From assembly GCF_030295955.1 (NCBI RefSeq), contig NZ_AP027363.1, positions 2,953,046-3,017,045 on the forward strand: a stretch of 64,000 nucleotides of DNA, written 5' to 3'. The position numbers and the translations under genes were made by a program. Position 1 is the first letter of the stretch, and each line of letters begins with the position of its first letter. Of the stretch, positions 16,809-28,028 are shown one piece after another. The stretch comes from Thalassotalea agarivorans (GTDB taxonomy: Bacteria > Pseudomonadota > Gammaproteobacteria > Enterobacterales > Alteromonadaceae). The notes under the pieces are model-generated. The model was not told the origin of the DNA. It saw only the letters and a list, made by a program, of their open reading frames with translations, and did not search any database.

Positions 16809-18089
16809 ATGACGCGTTCACAACAACTTTTTGAACATGCCAAGGATATTATTCCTGGTGGCGTAAATTCACCTGTACGAGCTTTCAAAGCAGTAGGTGG
16901 TACTCCTCGTTTTATTAAGAAAGCTGAAGGTGCGTTTATTTACGACGCAGACGACAAAGCTTATATTGATTATGTCGGTTCCTGGGGGCCAATGATTTTA
17001 GGCCATAACCACCCTGCAATATTAAATGCTGTTGTTGAGACGGCACAAAATGGTTTAAGTTTTGGTGCACCAACTGAACTAGAAATCACCATGGCTGAAA
17101 AAGTTAAAGCTATCGTACCGTCGATGGAAAAGCTACGTATGGTAAGTTCAGGGACTGAAGCAACGATGAGTGCAATCCGACTTGCTCGCGGTTATACCAA
17201 CAGAGATAAAATCGTTAAGTTTGAAGGTTGTTATCACGGCCATGCAGATTCATTACTAGTAAAAGCAGGATCTGGCGCATTAACGCTGGGCGTGCCTAGC
17301 TCACCGGGTATTCCAGAAGATTTTGCTAAGCATACACTTACGCTTGAATACAATAATCTAGATGAAGTAAAACAAGTATTTGCTGAATTAGGCGACCAGA
17401 TCGCTTGTATTATTGTAGAGCCTGTCGCTGGTAACATGAATTGTATTCCGCCAGTCGAAGGCTTTTTAGAAGGTCTTCGCGACGTCTGCACTGAGTACGG
17501 TAGTGTACTTATTTTTGATGAAGTTATGACGGGTTTTCGCGTGTCGTTAGGCGGCGCACAGCAGCATTATAATATTACCCCTGATTTAACCACATTGGGC
17601 AAAGTCATTGGTGGCGGTATGCCAGTCGGCGCTTTTGGTGGTAAGGCTGAAATAATGGATTACATCGCGCCTGTTGGACCTGTTTATCAAGCAGGCACAC
17701 TGTCGGGTAATCCAATTGCGATGGCCGCAGGTTTAGCTGCGCTTACAGAGATCGAAAAAGGCAATTTCCACGACGAACTTGCCGCTAAAACTGAAACGCT
17801 TGCACTGGGCATAAAAGCATTGGCAGACAAACATAACATTCCAATGACAGTGAATTATGTCGGCGCTATGTTTGGCTTTTTCTTTACCGACATAGAAAAA
17901 GTAACCACTTACCAACAAGCGATTAACTGTAATCAAGATCAGTTTAACCGTTTCTATCATATGATGTTGGAAGAAGGTGTTTATATGGCGCCCGCATCTT
18001 ATGAAGCGAGCTTTTTATCAGCAGCGCACAGTGACGAACTTATTGCACAAACGCTCGATGCAGTCGATCGCTGTTTCGCAAAATTGTAA
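16809..18089 (+). CDS. hemL: Glutamate-1-semialdehyde 2,1-aminomutase
   Basis: PLP enzyme converting glutamate-1-semialdehyde to 5-aminolevulinate, the start of the C5 heme route. From ATG 16809 it has 426 residues, the exact family length, with the PLP lysine Lys265 in [14 protein letters not shown] and [10 protein letters not shown] at the N-terminus. The open frame extends back into pyrB but family alignment places the start at 16809, one base after the pyrB stop, so the two genes are co-transcribed. Confidence 0.96.
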   Translation: MTRSQQLFEHAKDIIPGGVNSPVRAFKAVGGTPRFIKKAEGAFIYDADDKAYIDYVGSWGPMILGHNHPAILNAVVETAQNGLSFGAPTELEITMAEKVKAIVPSMEKLRMVSSGTEATMSAIRLARGYTNRDKIVKFEGCYHGHADSLLVKAGSGALTLGVPSSPGIPEDFAKHTLTLEYNNLDEVKQVFAELGDQIACIIVEPVAGNMNCIPPVEGFLEGLRDVCTEYGSVLIFDEVMTGFRVSLGGAQQHYNITPDLTTLGKVIGGGMPVGAFGGKAEIMDYIAPVGPVYQAGTLSGNPIAMAAGLAALTEIEKGNFHDELAAKTETLALGIKALADKHNIPMTVNYVGAMFGFFFTDIEKVTTYQQAINCNQDQFNRFYHMMLEEGVYMAPASYEASFLSAAHSDELIAQTLDAVDRCFAKL

Positions 18090-18093
18090 ATGT

Positions 18094-18121
18094 AAAAAGG
18101 GAGCTTAGGCTCCCATTTTTT
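18094..18121 (+). terminator. Terminator of pyrB-hemL
   Basis: Stem GGGAGC / GCTCCC with TTAG loop, A-run before and T-run after. Confidence 0.88.
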
Positions 18122-18139
18122 ATAGAGAAAGAGACATTT

Positions 18140-18565
18140 ATGTGGCATCAACAAGAGTTAAAGTTATCAGCTAGATCGCGAGGCTTTCACCTGATAACCC
18201 AGGAGATAGAGCGACAGCTTGATCTGTCGAATATTGCCGTTGGTGTATTGCATTTGTTCATTAAGCACTCTTCCGCGTCCTTAACCATCAATGAGAATGC
18301 CGATCCGACAGTGCGTACAGATATGGAAGCTCACTTTAATCACTTCGTGCCTGAAAATGCGCGTTACTATCAGCATACCTATGAGGGGCCCGACGATATG
18401 CCTGCTCATATTAAAGCGTCGACATTAGGCAGTAGCGTGTCTATCCCGATTAGTAATGGCAGACTTAACTTAGGCACATGGCAAGGTGTGTATTTGGGCG
18501 AGCATAGGGATTATGGTGGTAGCCGTACACTGGTAGCAACGATTAATGGCCAATCAAACAGCTAG
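18140..18565 (+). CDS. yjbQ: YjbQ family (UPF0047) protein
   Basis: A 141-residue protein matching UPF0047 throughout: HLFIKHSSASLTINENADPTVR, the H-rich metal-site segments, and the C-terminal GTWQGVYLGEHRDYGGSRTLVATI. The family is annotated as having weak thiamine-phosphate synthase activity; the physiological role is uncertain. The downstream UDG-family gene overlaps its end by 20 nt. Confidence 0.93.
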   Translation: MWHQQELKLSARSRGFHLITQEIERQLDLSNIAVGVLHLFIKHSSASLTINENADPTVRTDMEAHFNHFVPENARYYQHTYEGPDDMPAHIKASTLGSSVSIPISNGRLNLGTWQGVYLGEHRDYGGSRTLVATINGQSNS

Positions 18566-19142
18566 TTTTGTTGGACTAGTATCGAAAATAAGGGCTTGCA
18601 CCTTATGTCAAAGCGCATTGCCGCTTGAAGCTAAACCCATCGTTCAACTTAATCAAAATGCACGTATTCTTATTGCCGGTCAAGCGCCGGGCATAAAGGC
18701 CCACAACAGTGGCATACCGTTTAACGACGCGAGTGGGAAACGCCTTCAACAATGGCTTGGTGTAGATCAAGCGACCTTTTACAACGAAAACATCTTCGCT
18801 ATCTTACCCATGGGGTTTTGCTACCCAGGTAAGGGAGAAAGTGGCGATTTGCCTCCAGAAAAACGGTGTGCAAATACGTGGCGAGAACAGGTGCTAAATA
18901 GCTTAACAAAAATCGAGTTAATCCTTGTACTTGGCCAGTACGCTCATACTTGGCATCTGCCCCATAGAAAGGGCATATCTTTAACCGATAGCATTAAACA
19001 AAATGAATATAAGACGGGCACTACGTTTGTTTTGCCTCACCCAAGTCCTAGAAACAACATTTGGCTAAAGCGCAATGCTTGGTTTGAGCAATGCCATGTT
19101 GAACAACTACAACAGCGCATACAAACAGCACTGGCAAGATAA
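18546..19142 (+). CDS. Uracil-DNA glycosylase superfamily protein
   Basis: A 198-residue protein of the COG1573-like branch. Visible are a CxxC near the N-terminus (Cys18, Cys21), the uracil-pocket motif GQAPG (45-49) followed by GIPFNDASG, and the C-terminal HPSPRN motif. Families 4 and 5 enzymes hold an Fe-S cluster with four cysteines; only some are obvious here, so cluster binding is unsure. Probably excises uracil from DNA, or has lost activity as in several members of the group. It overlaps yjbQ by 20 nt, so the two are translated from one message. Confidence 0.82.
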   Translation: MANQTASFVGLVSKIRACTLCQSALPLEAKPIVQLNQNARILIAGQAPGIKAHNSGIPFNDASGKRLQQWLGVDQATFYNENIFAILPMGFCYPGKGESGDLPPEKRCANTWREQVLNSLTKIELILVLGQYAHTWHLPHRKGISLTDSIKQNEYKTGTTFVLPHPSPRNNIWLKRNAWFEQCHVEQLQQRIQTALAR

Positions 19143-19152
19143 TTTATAGGTA

Positions 19153-19184
19153 TAAAAAAACCCGCCAAATGGCGGGTTTTTTAT
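19153..19184. terminator. Bidirectional terminator at the end of the S10 operon
   Basis: Stem ACCCGCC / GGCGGGT with AAAT loop and seven T residues on each strand. It ends both the UDG-family transcript and the ribosomal operon directly after rpsQ. Confidence 0.92.
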
Positions 19185-19209
19185 TTGAACTAATCTGTTA
19201 AATCAGCAA

Positions 19210-19458
19210 TTAAGCTTTTTCAACAACGTCCACTAATGTCCAAGATTTGCTCTTAGAAATTGGTGCACATTCACGAATAGTTACTACATCACCCATTGCA
19301 CATTGGTTAGTTTCATCATGTGCTTTCAACTTAGTTGAACGCGTAATGAATTTACCGTAGATAGGGTGCTTAACACGACGCTCAATCAGAACAGTGATAG
19401 ACTTGTCCATTTTGTCACTGATTACGCGACCTTGTAGTGTACGAATTTTTTCGCTCAT
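19210..19458 (-). CDS. rpsQ: 30S ribosomal protein S17
   Basis: An 82-residue primary 16S rRNA-binding protein; [32 protein letters not shown] is the conserved S17 core. Start overlaps the rpmC stop by one base. It is the last gene of the S10 operon here; rplN, which normally follows, is absent. Confidence 0.97.
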   Translation of the reverse strand: MSEKIRTLQGRVISDKMDKSITVLIERRVKHPIYGKFITRSTKLKAHDETNQCAMGDVVTIRECAPISKSKSWTLVDVVEKA

Positions 19459-19649
19459 TACTTACCTGCCTTCTCAGTTAGGATAGTCTTAACACGTGCA
19501 ATATTGCGACGTACTTCTTTCAACAAGTGAGTTTGTGCTAACTGACCTGTGCTTGCTTGCATGCGGTAGTTAAACTGCTCGCGTAGCAAGTTAAGTAGTT
19601 CTGCATTTAACTCTTCAATGCTTTTTTCTTTAAGTTCGCTAGCTTTCAT
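19458..19649 (-). CDS. rpmC: 50S ribosomal protein L29
   Basis: A 63-residue two-helix protein near the peptide exit tunnel ([17 protein letters not shown]...[11 protein letters not shown]...RRNIARVKT). It overlaps rplP and rpsQ by one base at each end, so translation is coupled. Confidence 0.97.
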   Translation of the reverse strand: MKASELKEKSIEELNAELLNLLREQFNYRMQASTGQLAQTHLLKEVRRNIARVKTILTEKAGK

Positions 19650-20062
19650 TACATCACCTTACGAGTTACGAAAGTTGTTTTGAATGGTAATTTAGCAGCT
19701 GCTAAAGCAAATGCTTCGCGTGCTAATTCTTCAGATACACCTTCCATTTCATAAAGAACACGACCTGGCTGAATTTGACAAACCCAATATTCAACAGAAC
19801 CTTTACCTTTACCCATACGAACTTCTAATGGCTTCTTGGTAATTGGCTTGTCTGGGAATACACGAATCCAGATCTTACCTTGACGTTTAACGTGACGAGT
19901 CATAGCACGACGAGCTGCCTCAATTTGACGCGCAGTCATACGACCACGTTCAACTGATTTTAACCCGAAAGTACCGAAGCTAACTGAGCTACCAGTGTGT
20001 GAAAGACCACGGTTGCGCAATTTGAACTGCTTACGGAATTTGGTACGTTTTGGTTGTAACAT
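19649..20062 (-). CDS. rplP: 50S ribosomal protein L16
   Basis: A 137-residue protein starting [14 protein letters not shown] and containing the conserved [19 protein letters not shown] and [13 protein letters not shown] segments. It organises the A-site side of 23S rRNA. The next gene upstream, rpsC, ends 10 nt before it. Confidence 0.97.
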   Translation of the reverse strand: MLQPKRTKFRKQFKLRNRGLSHTGSSVSFGTFGLKSVERGRMTARQIEAARRAMTRHVKRQGKIWIRVFPDKPITKKPLEVRMGKGKGSVEYWVCQIQPGRVLYEMEGVSEELAREAFALAAAKLPFKTTFVTRKVM

Positions 20063-20072
20063 AACTTAACTC

Positions 20073-20768
20073 CTATTTGCTTTTGCGCGCGTTTCTTTTC
20101 TTAGGCTTAGGAGCTGGTGCTTCTACCTGAGCAGGTACACCGCCGATAACTTCGCCTTTGAAGATCCACACTTTAATACCGATAACACCATAAGTAGTGT
20201 CAGCACGCGCGATTGCGTAATCGATATCTGCACGTAATGTATGTAGAGGTACACGACCTTCACGATACCATTCGCTACGCGCGATATCAGCGCCGCCTAA
20301 ACGACCGCTAACTTCTACTTTGATACCTTTAGCACCTAAACGCATAGCGTTTTGTACTGCACGCTTCATAGCGCGACGGAACATAACACGACGCTCTAAT
20401 TGGCTAGCAATGCTGTCAGCAACAAGCTGCGCATCCATTTCTGGCTTACGAACTTCAGCAATGTTGATCTGAGCAGGAACACCTGCAATTTTAGATACTT
20501 GTACACGTAACTTCTCTACGTCTTCACCTTTCTTACCGATAACAACACCAGGACGAGCTGTGTGAATAGTTACACGGATAGATTTAGCTGGACGCTCAAT
20601 CACGATTTTTGATAATGATGCACGCTTAAGCTTTTCAGTTAAGTATTCACGAACTAAGTGATCGCCGTGAAGGTTATCTGCAAACTCGTTGCTACTTGCA
20701 TACCAAGTAGACGCGTAAGGCTTTGTGATACCTAAGCGAATACCATTTGGATGGACTTTTTGACCCAT
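20073..20768 (-). CDS. rpsC: 30S ribosomal protein S3
   Basis: A 231-residue protein with the N-terminal [14 protein letters not shown], the KH domain [14 protein letters not shown] and the C-terminal [14 protein letters not shown]. It forms part of the mRNA entry channel. The lysine-rich tail is normal. Confidence 0.97.
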   Translation of the reverse strand: MGQKVHPNGIRLGITKPYASTWYASSNEFADNLHGDHLVREYLTEKLKRASLSKIVIERPAKSIRVTIHTARPGVVIGKKGEDVEKLRVQVSKIAGVPAQINIAEVRKPEMDAQLVADSIASQLERRVMFRRAMKRAVQNAMRLGAKGIKVEVSGRLGGADIARSEWYREGRVPLHTLRADIDYAIARADTTYGVIGIKVWIFKGEVIGGVPAQVEAPAPKPKKRNARKSK

Positions 20769-20779
20769 TCTAATATCTC

Positions 20780-21112
20780 CTAGCTATCAGCAACAACCAC
20801 AGTGATGTGGCTAGTACGTTTAAGGATACGATCCGCACGACCTTTCGCGCGAGGCTTAATACGTTTCATTGTTGGACCATCGTCAACCATGATAGTTTTT
20901 ACGAATAGTTCATCAATGTCTGCACCTTCGTTGTGCTCTGCGTTAGCAATCGCTGAGTTAAGTACTTTCTTAACTAAAACAGCAGCTGATTTGTTGCTGT
21001 ATTCTAAGATTTCCAAAGCTTTCTCAACGTGAAGACCACGGATTTGATCTACTACTAAACGTGCTTTTTGAGCAGAACCGCGGGCAAATTTATGTTTAGC
21101 TACAGCTTCCAT
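20780..21112 (-). CDS. rplV: 50S ribosomal protein L22
   Basis: A 110-residue protein lining the exit tunnel, with the loop [14 protein letters not shown] near the C-terminus, the site where macrolide-resistance changes arise in other bacteria; no unusual change is evident by eye. Spaced 11 nt from rpsS and from rpsC. Confidence 0.97.
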   Translation of the reverse strand: MEAVAKHKFARGSAQKARLVVDQIRGLHVEKALEILEYSNKSAAVLVKKVLNSAIANAEHNEGADIDELFVKTIMVDDGPTMKRIKPRAKGRADRILKRTSHITVVVADS

Positions 21113-21123
21113 TTAATTTCCCC

Positions 21124-21414
<291 letters not shown>

Positions 21415-21439
21415 TTAATTAATTTAAATAAAGTACTAA

Positions 21440-22264
21440 TTACTTAGTACGACGACGTACGATGAACTTATCAGTACGCTTGTTCTTACGAGTTTTGTAA
21501 CCCTTAGTAGGTACACCCCAAGGAGATACCGGATGACGGCCTCCAGAAGTTTTACCTTCACCACCACCGTGTGGGTGATCAACCGGGTTCATAGCAACAC
21601 CACGAACAGTTGGGCGGACACCGCGCCAACGGTTAGCACCAGCTTTACCTAGAGAGCGAAGCATGTGCTCAGCGTTACCGATTTCACCTAAAGTTGCACG
21701 ACATTCCGCTTCAACTTTACGCATTTCGCCAGAGCGAAGACGTAATGTTACGTATGCGCCGTCTTTCGCAACTAATTGTGCGTAAGTACCAGCAGCACGA
21801 GCGATTTGTGCACCTTTACCAGGCTTTAACTCGATTGCGTGAATAACACTACCTAGAGGCATGTTGCGTAGTGGTAATGTGTTACCAGTCTTGATTGGCG
21901 CATCAGCACCAGACTGAACAGCATCACCCGCTCTTAAACCTTTAGGAGCAAGGATATAACGACGCTCGCCGTCTGCATAAAGTACTAACGCAATGTTTGC
22001 GCTACGGTTTGGATCATATTCCAAACGCTCTACAGTTGCAGGAATACCGTCTTTAGTACGTTTGAAGTCAACGATACGGTAATGATGCTTGTGACCACCA
22101 CCAACGTGACGAACTGTAATACGACCAGTATTGTTACGACCACCAGATTTAGAGTTTTTCTCTAAAAGAGGAGCGTAAGGCTTACCTTTGTGTAGATCAG
22201 GGTTAACCACTTTAACAACATGGCGGCGACCCGGAGAAGTTGGTTTACATTTTACAATAGCCAT
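21440..22264 (-). CDS. rplB: 50S ribosomal protein L2
   Basis: A 274-residue core 23S-binding protein needed for peptidyl transfer and subunit association. The conserved [26 protein letters not shown] block with the critical histidine is intact. Confidence 0.97.
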   Translation of the reverse strand: MAIVKCKPTSPGRRHVVKVVNPDLHKGKPYAPLLEKNSKSGGRNNTGRITVRHVGGGHKHHYRIVDFKRTKDGIPATVERLEYDPNRSANIALVLYADGERRYILAPKGLRAGDAVQSGADAPIKTGNTLPLRNMPLGSVIHAIELKPGKGAQIARAAGTYAQLVAKDGAYVTLRLRSGEMRKVEAECRATLGEIGNAEHMLRSLGKAGANRWRGVRPTVRGVAMNPVDHPHGGGEGKTSGGRHPVSPWGVPTKGYKTRKNKRTDKFIVRRRTK

Positions 22265-22275
22265 TACTACGTCTC

Positions 22276-22578
22276 CTATGCTTCTGCGCCAACGAAGTCG
22301 ATGTCGCTACCTTCAGCAAGAGTTACGTAAGCTTTCTTCCAATCGCTACGACGGCCCATACGCATACCAGTGCGCTTAGCCTTACCCTTAACGTTAAGTG
22401 TACGAACACCTTCAACTTTAACTTCGAATAGTTTCTCAACAGCTGCTTTAATTTCAGCTTTGCTAGCATCAGTAGCTACTTTGAAAACAACAGTGTTGTT
22501 TGCTTCAGCAGATAAAGTTGCTTTTTCAGAAATGTTTGGTGCTAATAGCACCTTCAGTAAACGTTCTTCGTTTATCAT
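22276..22578 (-). CDS. rplW: 50S ribosomal protein L23
   Basis: A 100-residue exit-tunnel protein, docking site for trigger factor and SRP ([23 protein letters not shown]). Its start overlaps the end of rplD by 4 nt. Confidence 0.97.
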   Translation of the reverse strand: MINEERLLKVLLAPNISEKATLSAEANNTVVFKVATDASKAEIKAAVEKLFEVKVEGVRTLNVKGKAKRTGMRMGRRSDWKKAYVTLAEGSDIDFVGAEA

Positions 22579-23180
22579 GCGAACATCTCCTCAACTTGCT
22601 TAACTGCGTCTGCAGTCATTAAAACTTTCTCAAAGCCAACTAAGCTAACTGGATCGATAGCTTGTACGTCTACAGCGTCAACTTTGTATAAGTTACGTGC
22701 AGATAAGAATAAGTTTTCAGTAACTTCACCAGTTACGATTAAAACGTCTTTTAACTCAAGACCTTTTAACTTAGCTACTAATTCTTTTGTCTTTGGCGTT
22801 TCAACCGCAAATTCGTTAACTACTACTAAACGATCCTGACGAACTAATTCAGAAAGGATGCTCTTAATAGCACCACGGTACATTTTACGGTTAACTTTTT
22901 GGCTGTGATCTTGTGGCTTAGCAGCGAATGTTACGCCACCAGTACGCCAGATTGGACCACGAGTTGTACCAGCACGTGCACGGCCAGTACCTTTTTGACG
23001 CCATGGCTTCTTGCCACCGCCGCTAACTTCAGAACGAGTCTTTTGAGCACGTGTACCTTGACGAGCACCAGCTGCATATGCAACTACTACTTGGTGTACT
23101 AATGCTTCATTAAACTCACGTCCGAATGTTGCTTCAGAAACTTCAAGAGCGCCTGACGCGTCTTTTAATGCTAATTCCAT
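22575..23180 (-). CDS. rplD: 50S ribosomal protein L4, also the operon autoregulator
   Basis: A 201-residue protein with the conserved [25 protein letters not shown] and [19 protein letters not shown] loops. In E. coli free L4 represses the S10 operon by attenuation and translational control at the leader; the structured leader at 24164-24344 makes that plausible here. ATG 23180 matches the E. coli start; an in-frame TTG one codon earlier is not needed. Confidence 0.96.
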   Translation of the reverse strand: MELALKDASGALEVSEATFGREFNEALVHQVVVAYAAGARQGTRAQKTRSEVSGGGKKPWRQKGTGRARAGTTRGPIWRTGGVTFAAKPQDHSQKVNRKMYRGAIKSILSELVRQDRLVVVNEFAVETPKTKELVAKLKGLELKDVLIVTGEVTENLFLSARNLYKVDAVDVQAIDPVSLVGFEKVLMTADAVKQVEEMFA

Positions 23181-23198
23181 CAAAATTCTCCTCAGACG

Positions 23199-23837
23199 TT
23201 AGGCTTTAACAGCCGGCTTAACGATCACGTTGCCGTTGATTGCGCCAGGTACTGCACCTTTAATAAGAAGCAGATTGCGCTCAGCGTCTACGCGAACAAG
23301 TTCAAGGTTTTGCGTTGTAACTTTCGCAGCACCCATATGGCCAGACATTTTCTTGCCTTTAAATACACGGCCTGGTGTTTGACACTGACCGATTGAACCA
23401 TTTGAACGGTGAGAGATAGAGTTACCGTGAGTAGCGTCTTGCATGCTAAAGTTCCAACGCTTAACGCCACCTTGGAAACCTTTACCTTTAGACGTACCAG
23501 TAACATCTACTAATTTTGTTTCGTTGAATAGTTCAACAGTGATTTCGCTACCTGCTGCTAATTCAGCACCTTCGCCTTCAGTAAGACGAAATTCCCATAA
23601 ACCACGACCTGCTTCGATACCTGCTTTTGCGAAGTGACCAGCTGCTGGCTTGCTTACACGGTTTGCTTTCTTAGTACCAGTAGTTACTTGTACTGCTGAG
23701 TAACCATCGTTGTCTACAGTTTTAACCTGAGCAACACGGTTTGCTTCAACTTCTAGGACAGTTACAGGAGTAGAAACGCCATCTTCAGTGAAGATACGAG
23801 TCATACCAACTTTACGTCCAACTAGACCTATAGTCAT
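23199..23837 (-). CDS. rplC: 50S ribosomal protein L3
   Basis: A 212-residue protein, one of the first to assemble on 23S r[53 protein letters not shown] is the conserved extended loop region with the glutamine that is N5-methylated by PrmB in E. coli. Confidence 0.97.
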   Translation of the reverse strand: MTIGLVGRKVGMTRIFTEDGVSTPVTVLEVEANRVAQVKTVDNDGYSAVQVTTGTKKANRVSKPAAGHFAKAGIEAGRGLWEFRLTEGEGAELAAGSEITVELFNETKLVDVTGTSKGKGFQGGVKRWNFSMQDATHGNSISHRSNGSIGQCQTPGRVFKGKKMSGHMGAAKVTTQNLELVRVDAERNLLLIKGAVPGAINGNVIVKPAVKA

Positions 23838-23851
23838 GTTAAAACTCCTTA

Positions 23852-24344
<493 letters not shown>

Positions 24345-24350
24345 ACGCGT

Positions 24351-24379
24351 ATTATACGTAAACTGCACATAAATGCAAC
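24351..24379 (-). promoter_or_regulatory. Promoter of the S10 operon
   Basis: Minus-strand TTGCAT, 16-bp spacer, perfect TATAAT (24351-24356). It is placed to start the leader about 180 nt before rpsJ. Confidence 0.75.
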
Positions 24380-24933
24380 AGTTATTTATGGTTGCTTTAT
24401 CGCTGCGCAAAGAGGGGCGTGACTTACTGGGTCGCGTTGCAGACGTAAATGGTCTTACTAATACTGCGAAAGCATGGACGCGTAACAGCAGTGAAAGGGA
24501 ACAAGGGACACGCAGCAAGCAGCTGGGGACGAGGGACGAAAAAATCTTAGCTCTTATCGCTAGACGAATATGCGCTGCGCTGAAGGGGCAAGGGGCATGG
24601 TGCATGGTGCATGGTGCATGGTGCATGGTGCATGGTGCATGGTGCAAATTGTTTCATTTAAAGCTTATGGCAAATATTTTCTACCGTCATCCCGTGATGC
24701 TTTAACACGGGACCTCCATGGGGTTAATTGTGCGTTTAACATATAAGATTGCTATTGGTGCCAAACACCATTTCTTCTTTCATTAATAGTAGAGATCCCG
24801 GATCAAGTCCGGGATGACGTTTACTTGGGAGCTTTTCACGGAGCCCGTAGCTCGAAGCCAGCAGCATTTAGTCAATAACTCCGTCATCCCACTATATATA
24901 AGAAGAGCCTACTTTCTTATTAAGTCTGCATTT
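24380..24933. repeat. Repeat-rich spacer between the S10 operon and the argO-like gene
   Basis: No gene is supported. It holds a dispersed-repeat copy (24413-24440, GGGGCGTGACTTACTGGGTC), degenerate GGGACGAGGGACGA-type heptamers (24494-24540), a perfect heptamer array (24595-24643), and three REP-like palindromes: CCCGTG/CACGGG at 24685-24715, ATCCCGGA/TCCGGGAT at 24793-24819, and a partial copy near 24882. The sequence CGTCATCCC is common to all three. Confidence 0.8.
24595..24643. repeat. Heptanucleotide tandem repeat, seven copies of GCATGGT
   Basis: Seven perfect copies, preceded by two diverged units (AGGGGCA twice). The open frames across it on either strand code only for repeated heptapeptides. 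Confidence 0.95.
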
Positions 24934-25530
24934 TTACCAAATAAGTGAAATCGCGATAACTGACATAATAATGCCGATAGCAATTTCTAACACCTTCCAT
25001 GACAGCGGTTTTTCAAAGATTGGTGCTAAGAATCTTGCACCAAAGCCAAGAGAGAAAAAGAACACAAAAGAGGAGGTAATAGCACCAGCGCCAAACACCA
25101 ATTGCGCAGGTGCATATTGTGTTGAAATAGATCCCAACAAAACCACAGTATCTAGATAAACATGAGGGTTTAACCAAGTAAACGCCAAACACATCAATAC
25201 AGTTTGCCAAAGACCCGCATTGGTATCGGCTTTTGCTTTTAGGGCATGGTCTGTTGTTAGCGCACTACGAAAGCTTAACAACGCATAACATCCTAAAAAT
25301 AATGCTCCGCCATATCGTGCAAAGGTTTCTATTTCTGGCACCTGTTTCACAATCGCGCCAAAGCCAGCAACACCTAAGGATATGAGTATTGCGTCAGATA
25401 TTGCACATACCGCACAAACGATAAAAACAAAATGATTTTTGAGGCCTTGCTTTAAAACAAATGCGTTTTGAGCACCAATAGGTAAAATCAGCGATAGGCC
25501 TAGCGTAAATCCAGCCAAATACGTTGACAT
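24934..25530 (-). CDS. argO: LysE/ArgO family amino acid exporter
   Basis: A 198-residue inner-membrane protein with about six helices. It shares the ArgO signature: LGLSLILPIGAQNAFVLKQG at the N-terminus and CLAFTWLNPHVYLDTVVLLGS in the middle. ArgO exports arginine and lysine-type amino acids. ATG 25530 has AGGATA upstream and matches the E. coli start; a longer frame to 25563 is possible but adds no conserved sequence. An ArgP/LysG regulator gene is not seen next to it. Confidence 0.85.
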   Translation of the reverse strand: MSTYLAGFTLGLSLILPIGAQNAFVLKQGLKNHFVFIVCAVCAISDAILISLGVAGFGAIVKQVPEIETFARYGGALFLGCYALLSFRSALTTDHALKAKADTNAGLWQTVLMCLAFTWLNPHVYLDTVVLLGSISTQYAPAQLVFGAGAITSSFVFFFSLGFGARFLAPIFEKPLSWKVLEIAIGIIMSVIAISLIW

Positions 25531-25751
25531 ATAAAAAGTATCCTGTGATTTGTTGCTAGACAATGAAGCGTTATTAGAGCGGATTTTGTCAAAGAGTGCT
25601 AGCGCGAATTAACAACCATGATGCTTTCAATGCCAACAAGGCCACAAAAAGTTACTGCTGCATATATGCTGCATATATATAAACAAAAGTAACGTTTACC
25701 GATCTATTACAACAATTTTTGCATCAAACTATGTAGCTTTGTTAGATCTTC

Positions 25752-25760
25752 TGGTATACT
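25752..25760 (+). promoter_or_regulatory. Extended -10 promoter candidate for the EF-G2 gene
   Basis: TGgTATACT lies 53 nt before the start codon. The spacer is AT-rich upstream and no clear -35 is needed for an extended -10 promoter. Confidence 0.45.
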
Positions 25761-25812
25761 CGCGCGGTTTTTATACACTAAACCCAATTTTTATATTAAA
25801 TAGAGCAGAACA

Positions 25813-27900
25813 ATGGCAGATTTAAGCAAATACAGAAACATTGGTATTTTCGCTCACGTTGATGCGGGTAAGACCACAACAACTGAACGAATTCTGAAAC
25901 TTACAGGTATGATCCACAAGATTGGTGAAGTACATGATGGTGAGTCAACTACTGACTTCATGGAACAGGAAGCTGAGCGTGGTATTACAATCCAGTCTGC
26001 TGCTGTTACTTGTGAATGGAAAAAGCACCGTTTTAACGTAATCGACACTCCTGGTCACGTTGACTTCACTGTTGAAGTTTACCGTTCATTAAAAGTACTA
26101 GACGGTGGTATTGGTGTATTCTGTGGTTCAGGTGGTGTTGAGCCGCAATCAGAAACGAACTGGCGTTACGCTAACGAATCAAAAGTTGCACGTCTTATCT
26201 TCGTAAACAAGTTAGACCGTTTAGGTGCAAACTTCTTCCGCGTTAAAGATCAAGTACAAAACGTACTTGGCGCACGTCCTTTGGTAATGACTTTACCAAT
26301 CGGTGAAGAAGATGGCTTCAAAGGTGTAGTAGACGTATTATCTCAAAAAGCATACATCTGGGATGATTCAGGTCAGCCTGAGAACTATGAAATTCAAGAT
26401 ATCCCTGCAGACATGGTAGATGATGCAGCGGCATACCGTGAAGAAATGATCGAAACTGCTTTAGAAGCGGACGAAGATTTACTAATGGAATACCTTGAAG
26501 GTGAATTAGACCCAACAGAAGAGCAAATCAAAGCGTGTATCCGTAAAGGTACTAACGAATTGTTATTCTTCCCTACATACTGTGGTTCTGCATTCAAGAA
26601 CAAAGGTATGCAACTTCTTCTTGACGCTGTTGTTGATTACTTACCGTCTCCAACTGAAGTTCCACCACAGCCACTAACTGACGAAGAAGGTGAGCCTACT
26701 GGTGAATTCGCTATCGTTGACGCTGAAGAGCCTTTCCGTGCATTAGCATTCAAAATTATGGATGACCGTTTCGGTGCTCTTACGTTCGTACGTATATATT
26801 CAGGTCGTCTTAAGAAAGGTGACACAGTACTTAACTCTTTCACAGGTAAAACTGAACGTATCGGCCGTATGGTTGAGATGCAAGCAGAAGACCGTACTGA
26901 ACTAACTGAAGCGCAAGCAGGTGACATCCTAGCTATCGTTGGTATGAAGAACGTTCAAACTGGTCACACATTATGTGATGTTAAGCAACCTTGTACACTT
27001 GAAGCAATGGTATTCCCAGAGCCAGTAATCTCAATCGCTGTTTCTCCTAAAGAGAAAGGCGGTGCAGAGAAGATGGGTATCGCTATCGGTAAGATGGTTG
27101 CTGAAGATCCAACGTTCCAAGTTGAAACTGACGAAGATTCAGGTGAAACAATCCTTAAAGGTATGGGTGAACTTCACTTAGATATCAAAGTAGACATCCT
27201 TAAGCGTACTTACGGTGTTGAATTAGAAGTAGGTAAGCCACAAGTAGCATACCGTGAAACAATCACGCAAGAGATTGAAGATTCTTACACGCATAAGAAA
27301 CAATCTGGTGGTTCTGGTCAATTCGGTAAGATCGATTACCGCATCAAGCCAGGTGAGCCAAACTCAGGCTTCAAGTTCACATCAACAGTTGTTGGTGGTA
27401 ACGTACCAAAAGAATTCTTCCCAGCGATCGAAAAAGGTTTCGCGGGTATGATGGAAAATGGTCCGGTTGCTGGCTTCCCAGTACTTGACGTTGAAGTTGA
27501 ACTATTTGACGGTGGCTACCACGCAGTTGACTCGTCAGCAGTAGCTTTCGAAATCGCAGCGAAAGGCGCTTTCCGTCAATCAATGCCAAAAGCTGGTGCA
27601 CAATTACTTGAGCCAGTAATGAAAGTTGACGTGTTCACACCAGAAGACAACGTTGGTGACGTAATCGGTGACCTTAACCGTCGTCGTGGTATGATCAAAG
27701 ACCAAGAAGCTGGTAACACTGGCGTTCGCATCAAAGCAGACGTACCATTATCAGAAATGTTTGGTTACATCGGTCACTTACGTACTATCACTTCAGGTCG
27801 TGGTCAATTCTCTATGGAATTCAGCCACTACGCTGCAGCACCAAACAATGTTGCTGAAGAAGTTATTGCTGAAGTTAAAGCACGTAACGAAAAGAAATAA
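25813..27900 (+). CDS. fusB: Elongation factor G, second-copy (EF-G2/FusB) type
   Basis: A 695-residue translational GTPase with domains I-V: P-loop AHVDAGKT (14-21), switch II DTPGH, NKLD, and a complete domain IV with [13 protein letters not shown]. The sequence ([59 protein letters not shown]) follows the second EF-G found alongside FusA in Shewanella and Vibrio, not the rpsLG-fusA-tuf copy, and no str operon genes flank it. Codon use is strongly biased (GGT, CGT, AAC, GAA), implying high expression. Its terminator is split by an IS4 element. Confidence 0.92.
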   Translation: MADLSKYRNIGIFAHVDAGKTTTTERILKLTGMIHKIGEVHDGESTTDFMEQEAERGITIQSAAVTCEWKKHRFNVIDTPGHVDFTVEVYRSLKVLDGGIGVFCGSGGVEPQSETNWRYANESKVARLIFVNKLDRLGANFFRVKDQVQNVLGARPLVMTLPIGEEDGFKGVVDVLSQKAYIWDDSGQPENYEIQDIPADMVDDAAAYREEMIETALEADEDLLMEYLEGELDPTEEQIKACIRKGTNELLFFPTYCGSAFKNKGMQLLLDAVVDYLPSPTEVPPQPLTDEEGEPTGEFAIVDAEEPFRALAFKIMDDRFGALTFVRIYSGRLKKGDTVLNSFTGKTERIGRMVEMQAEDRTELTEAQAGDILAIVGMKNVQTGHTLCDVKQPCTLEAMVFPEPVISIAVSPKEKGGAEKMGIAIGKMVAEDPTFQVETDEDSGETILKGMGELHLDIKVDILKRTYGVELEVGKPQVAYRETITQEIEDSYTHKKQSGGSGQFGKIDYRIKPGEPNSGFKFTSTVVGGNVPKEFFPAIEKGFAGMMENGPVAGFPVLDVEVELFDGGYHAVDSSAVAFEIAAKGAFRQSMPKAGAQLLEPVMKVDVFTPEDNVGDVIGDLNRRRGMIKDQEAGNTGVRIKADVPLSEMFGYIGHLRTITSGRGQFSMEFSHYAAAPNNVAEEVIAEVKARNEKK

Positions 27901-27919
27901 TGTAGCATTTTGCTAGATT

Positions 27920-27939
27920 AAAAAAGCCCCGCAATAGCG
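27920..27939 (+). terminator. Left half of the fusB terminator, interrupted by an IS
   Basis: AAAAAAGCCCCGCAATAGCG ends at the IS. Joined to the right half at 29378-29395 it gives GCCCCGC aata GCGGGGC plus T-run, a normal terminator. As it stands the left half lacks its pairing partner. Confidence 0.85.
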
Positions 27940-27992
27940 CAATGCTGATCTATTAAGAATGTGATCAGTTGACCGATCCAAATGATCGTGCA

Positions 27993-28028
27993 AAATCCGT
28001 AGTCAGTTTTCTGATTACGGATTTTTTT
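27993..28028 (+). terminator. Terminator-like hairpin at the IS4 left end, before its transposase
   Basis: AATCCGTAgTCAG tttt CTGAtTACGGATT followed by seven T residues, ending at the transposase start codon. It would stop read-through from fusB into the transposase, or pair over its translation start. Confidence 0.75.
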
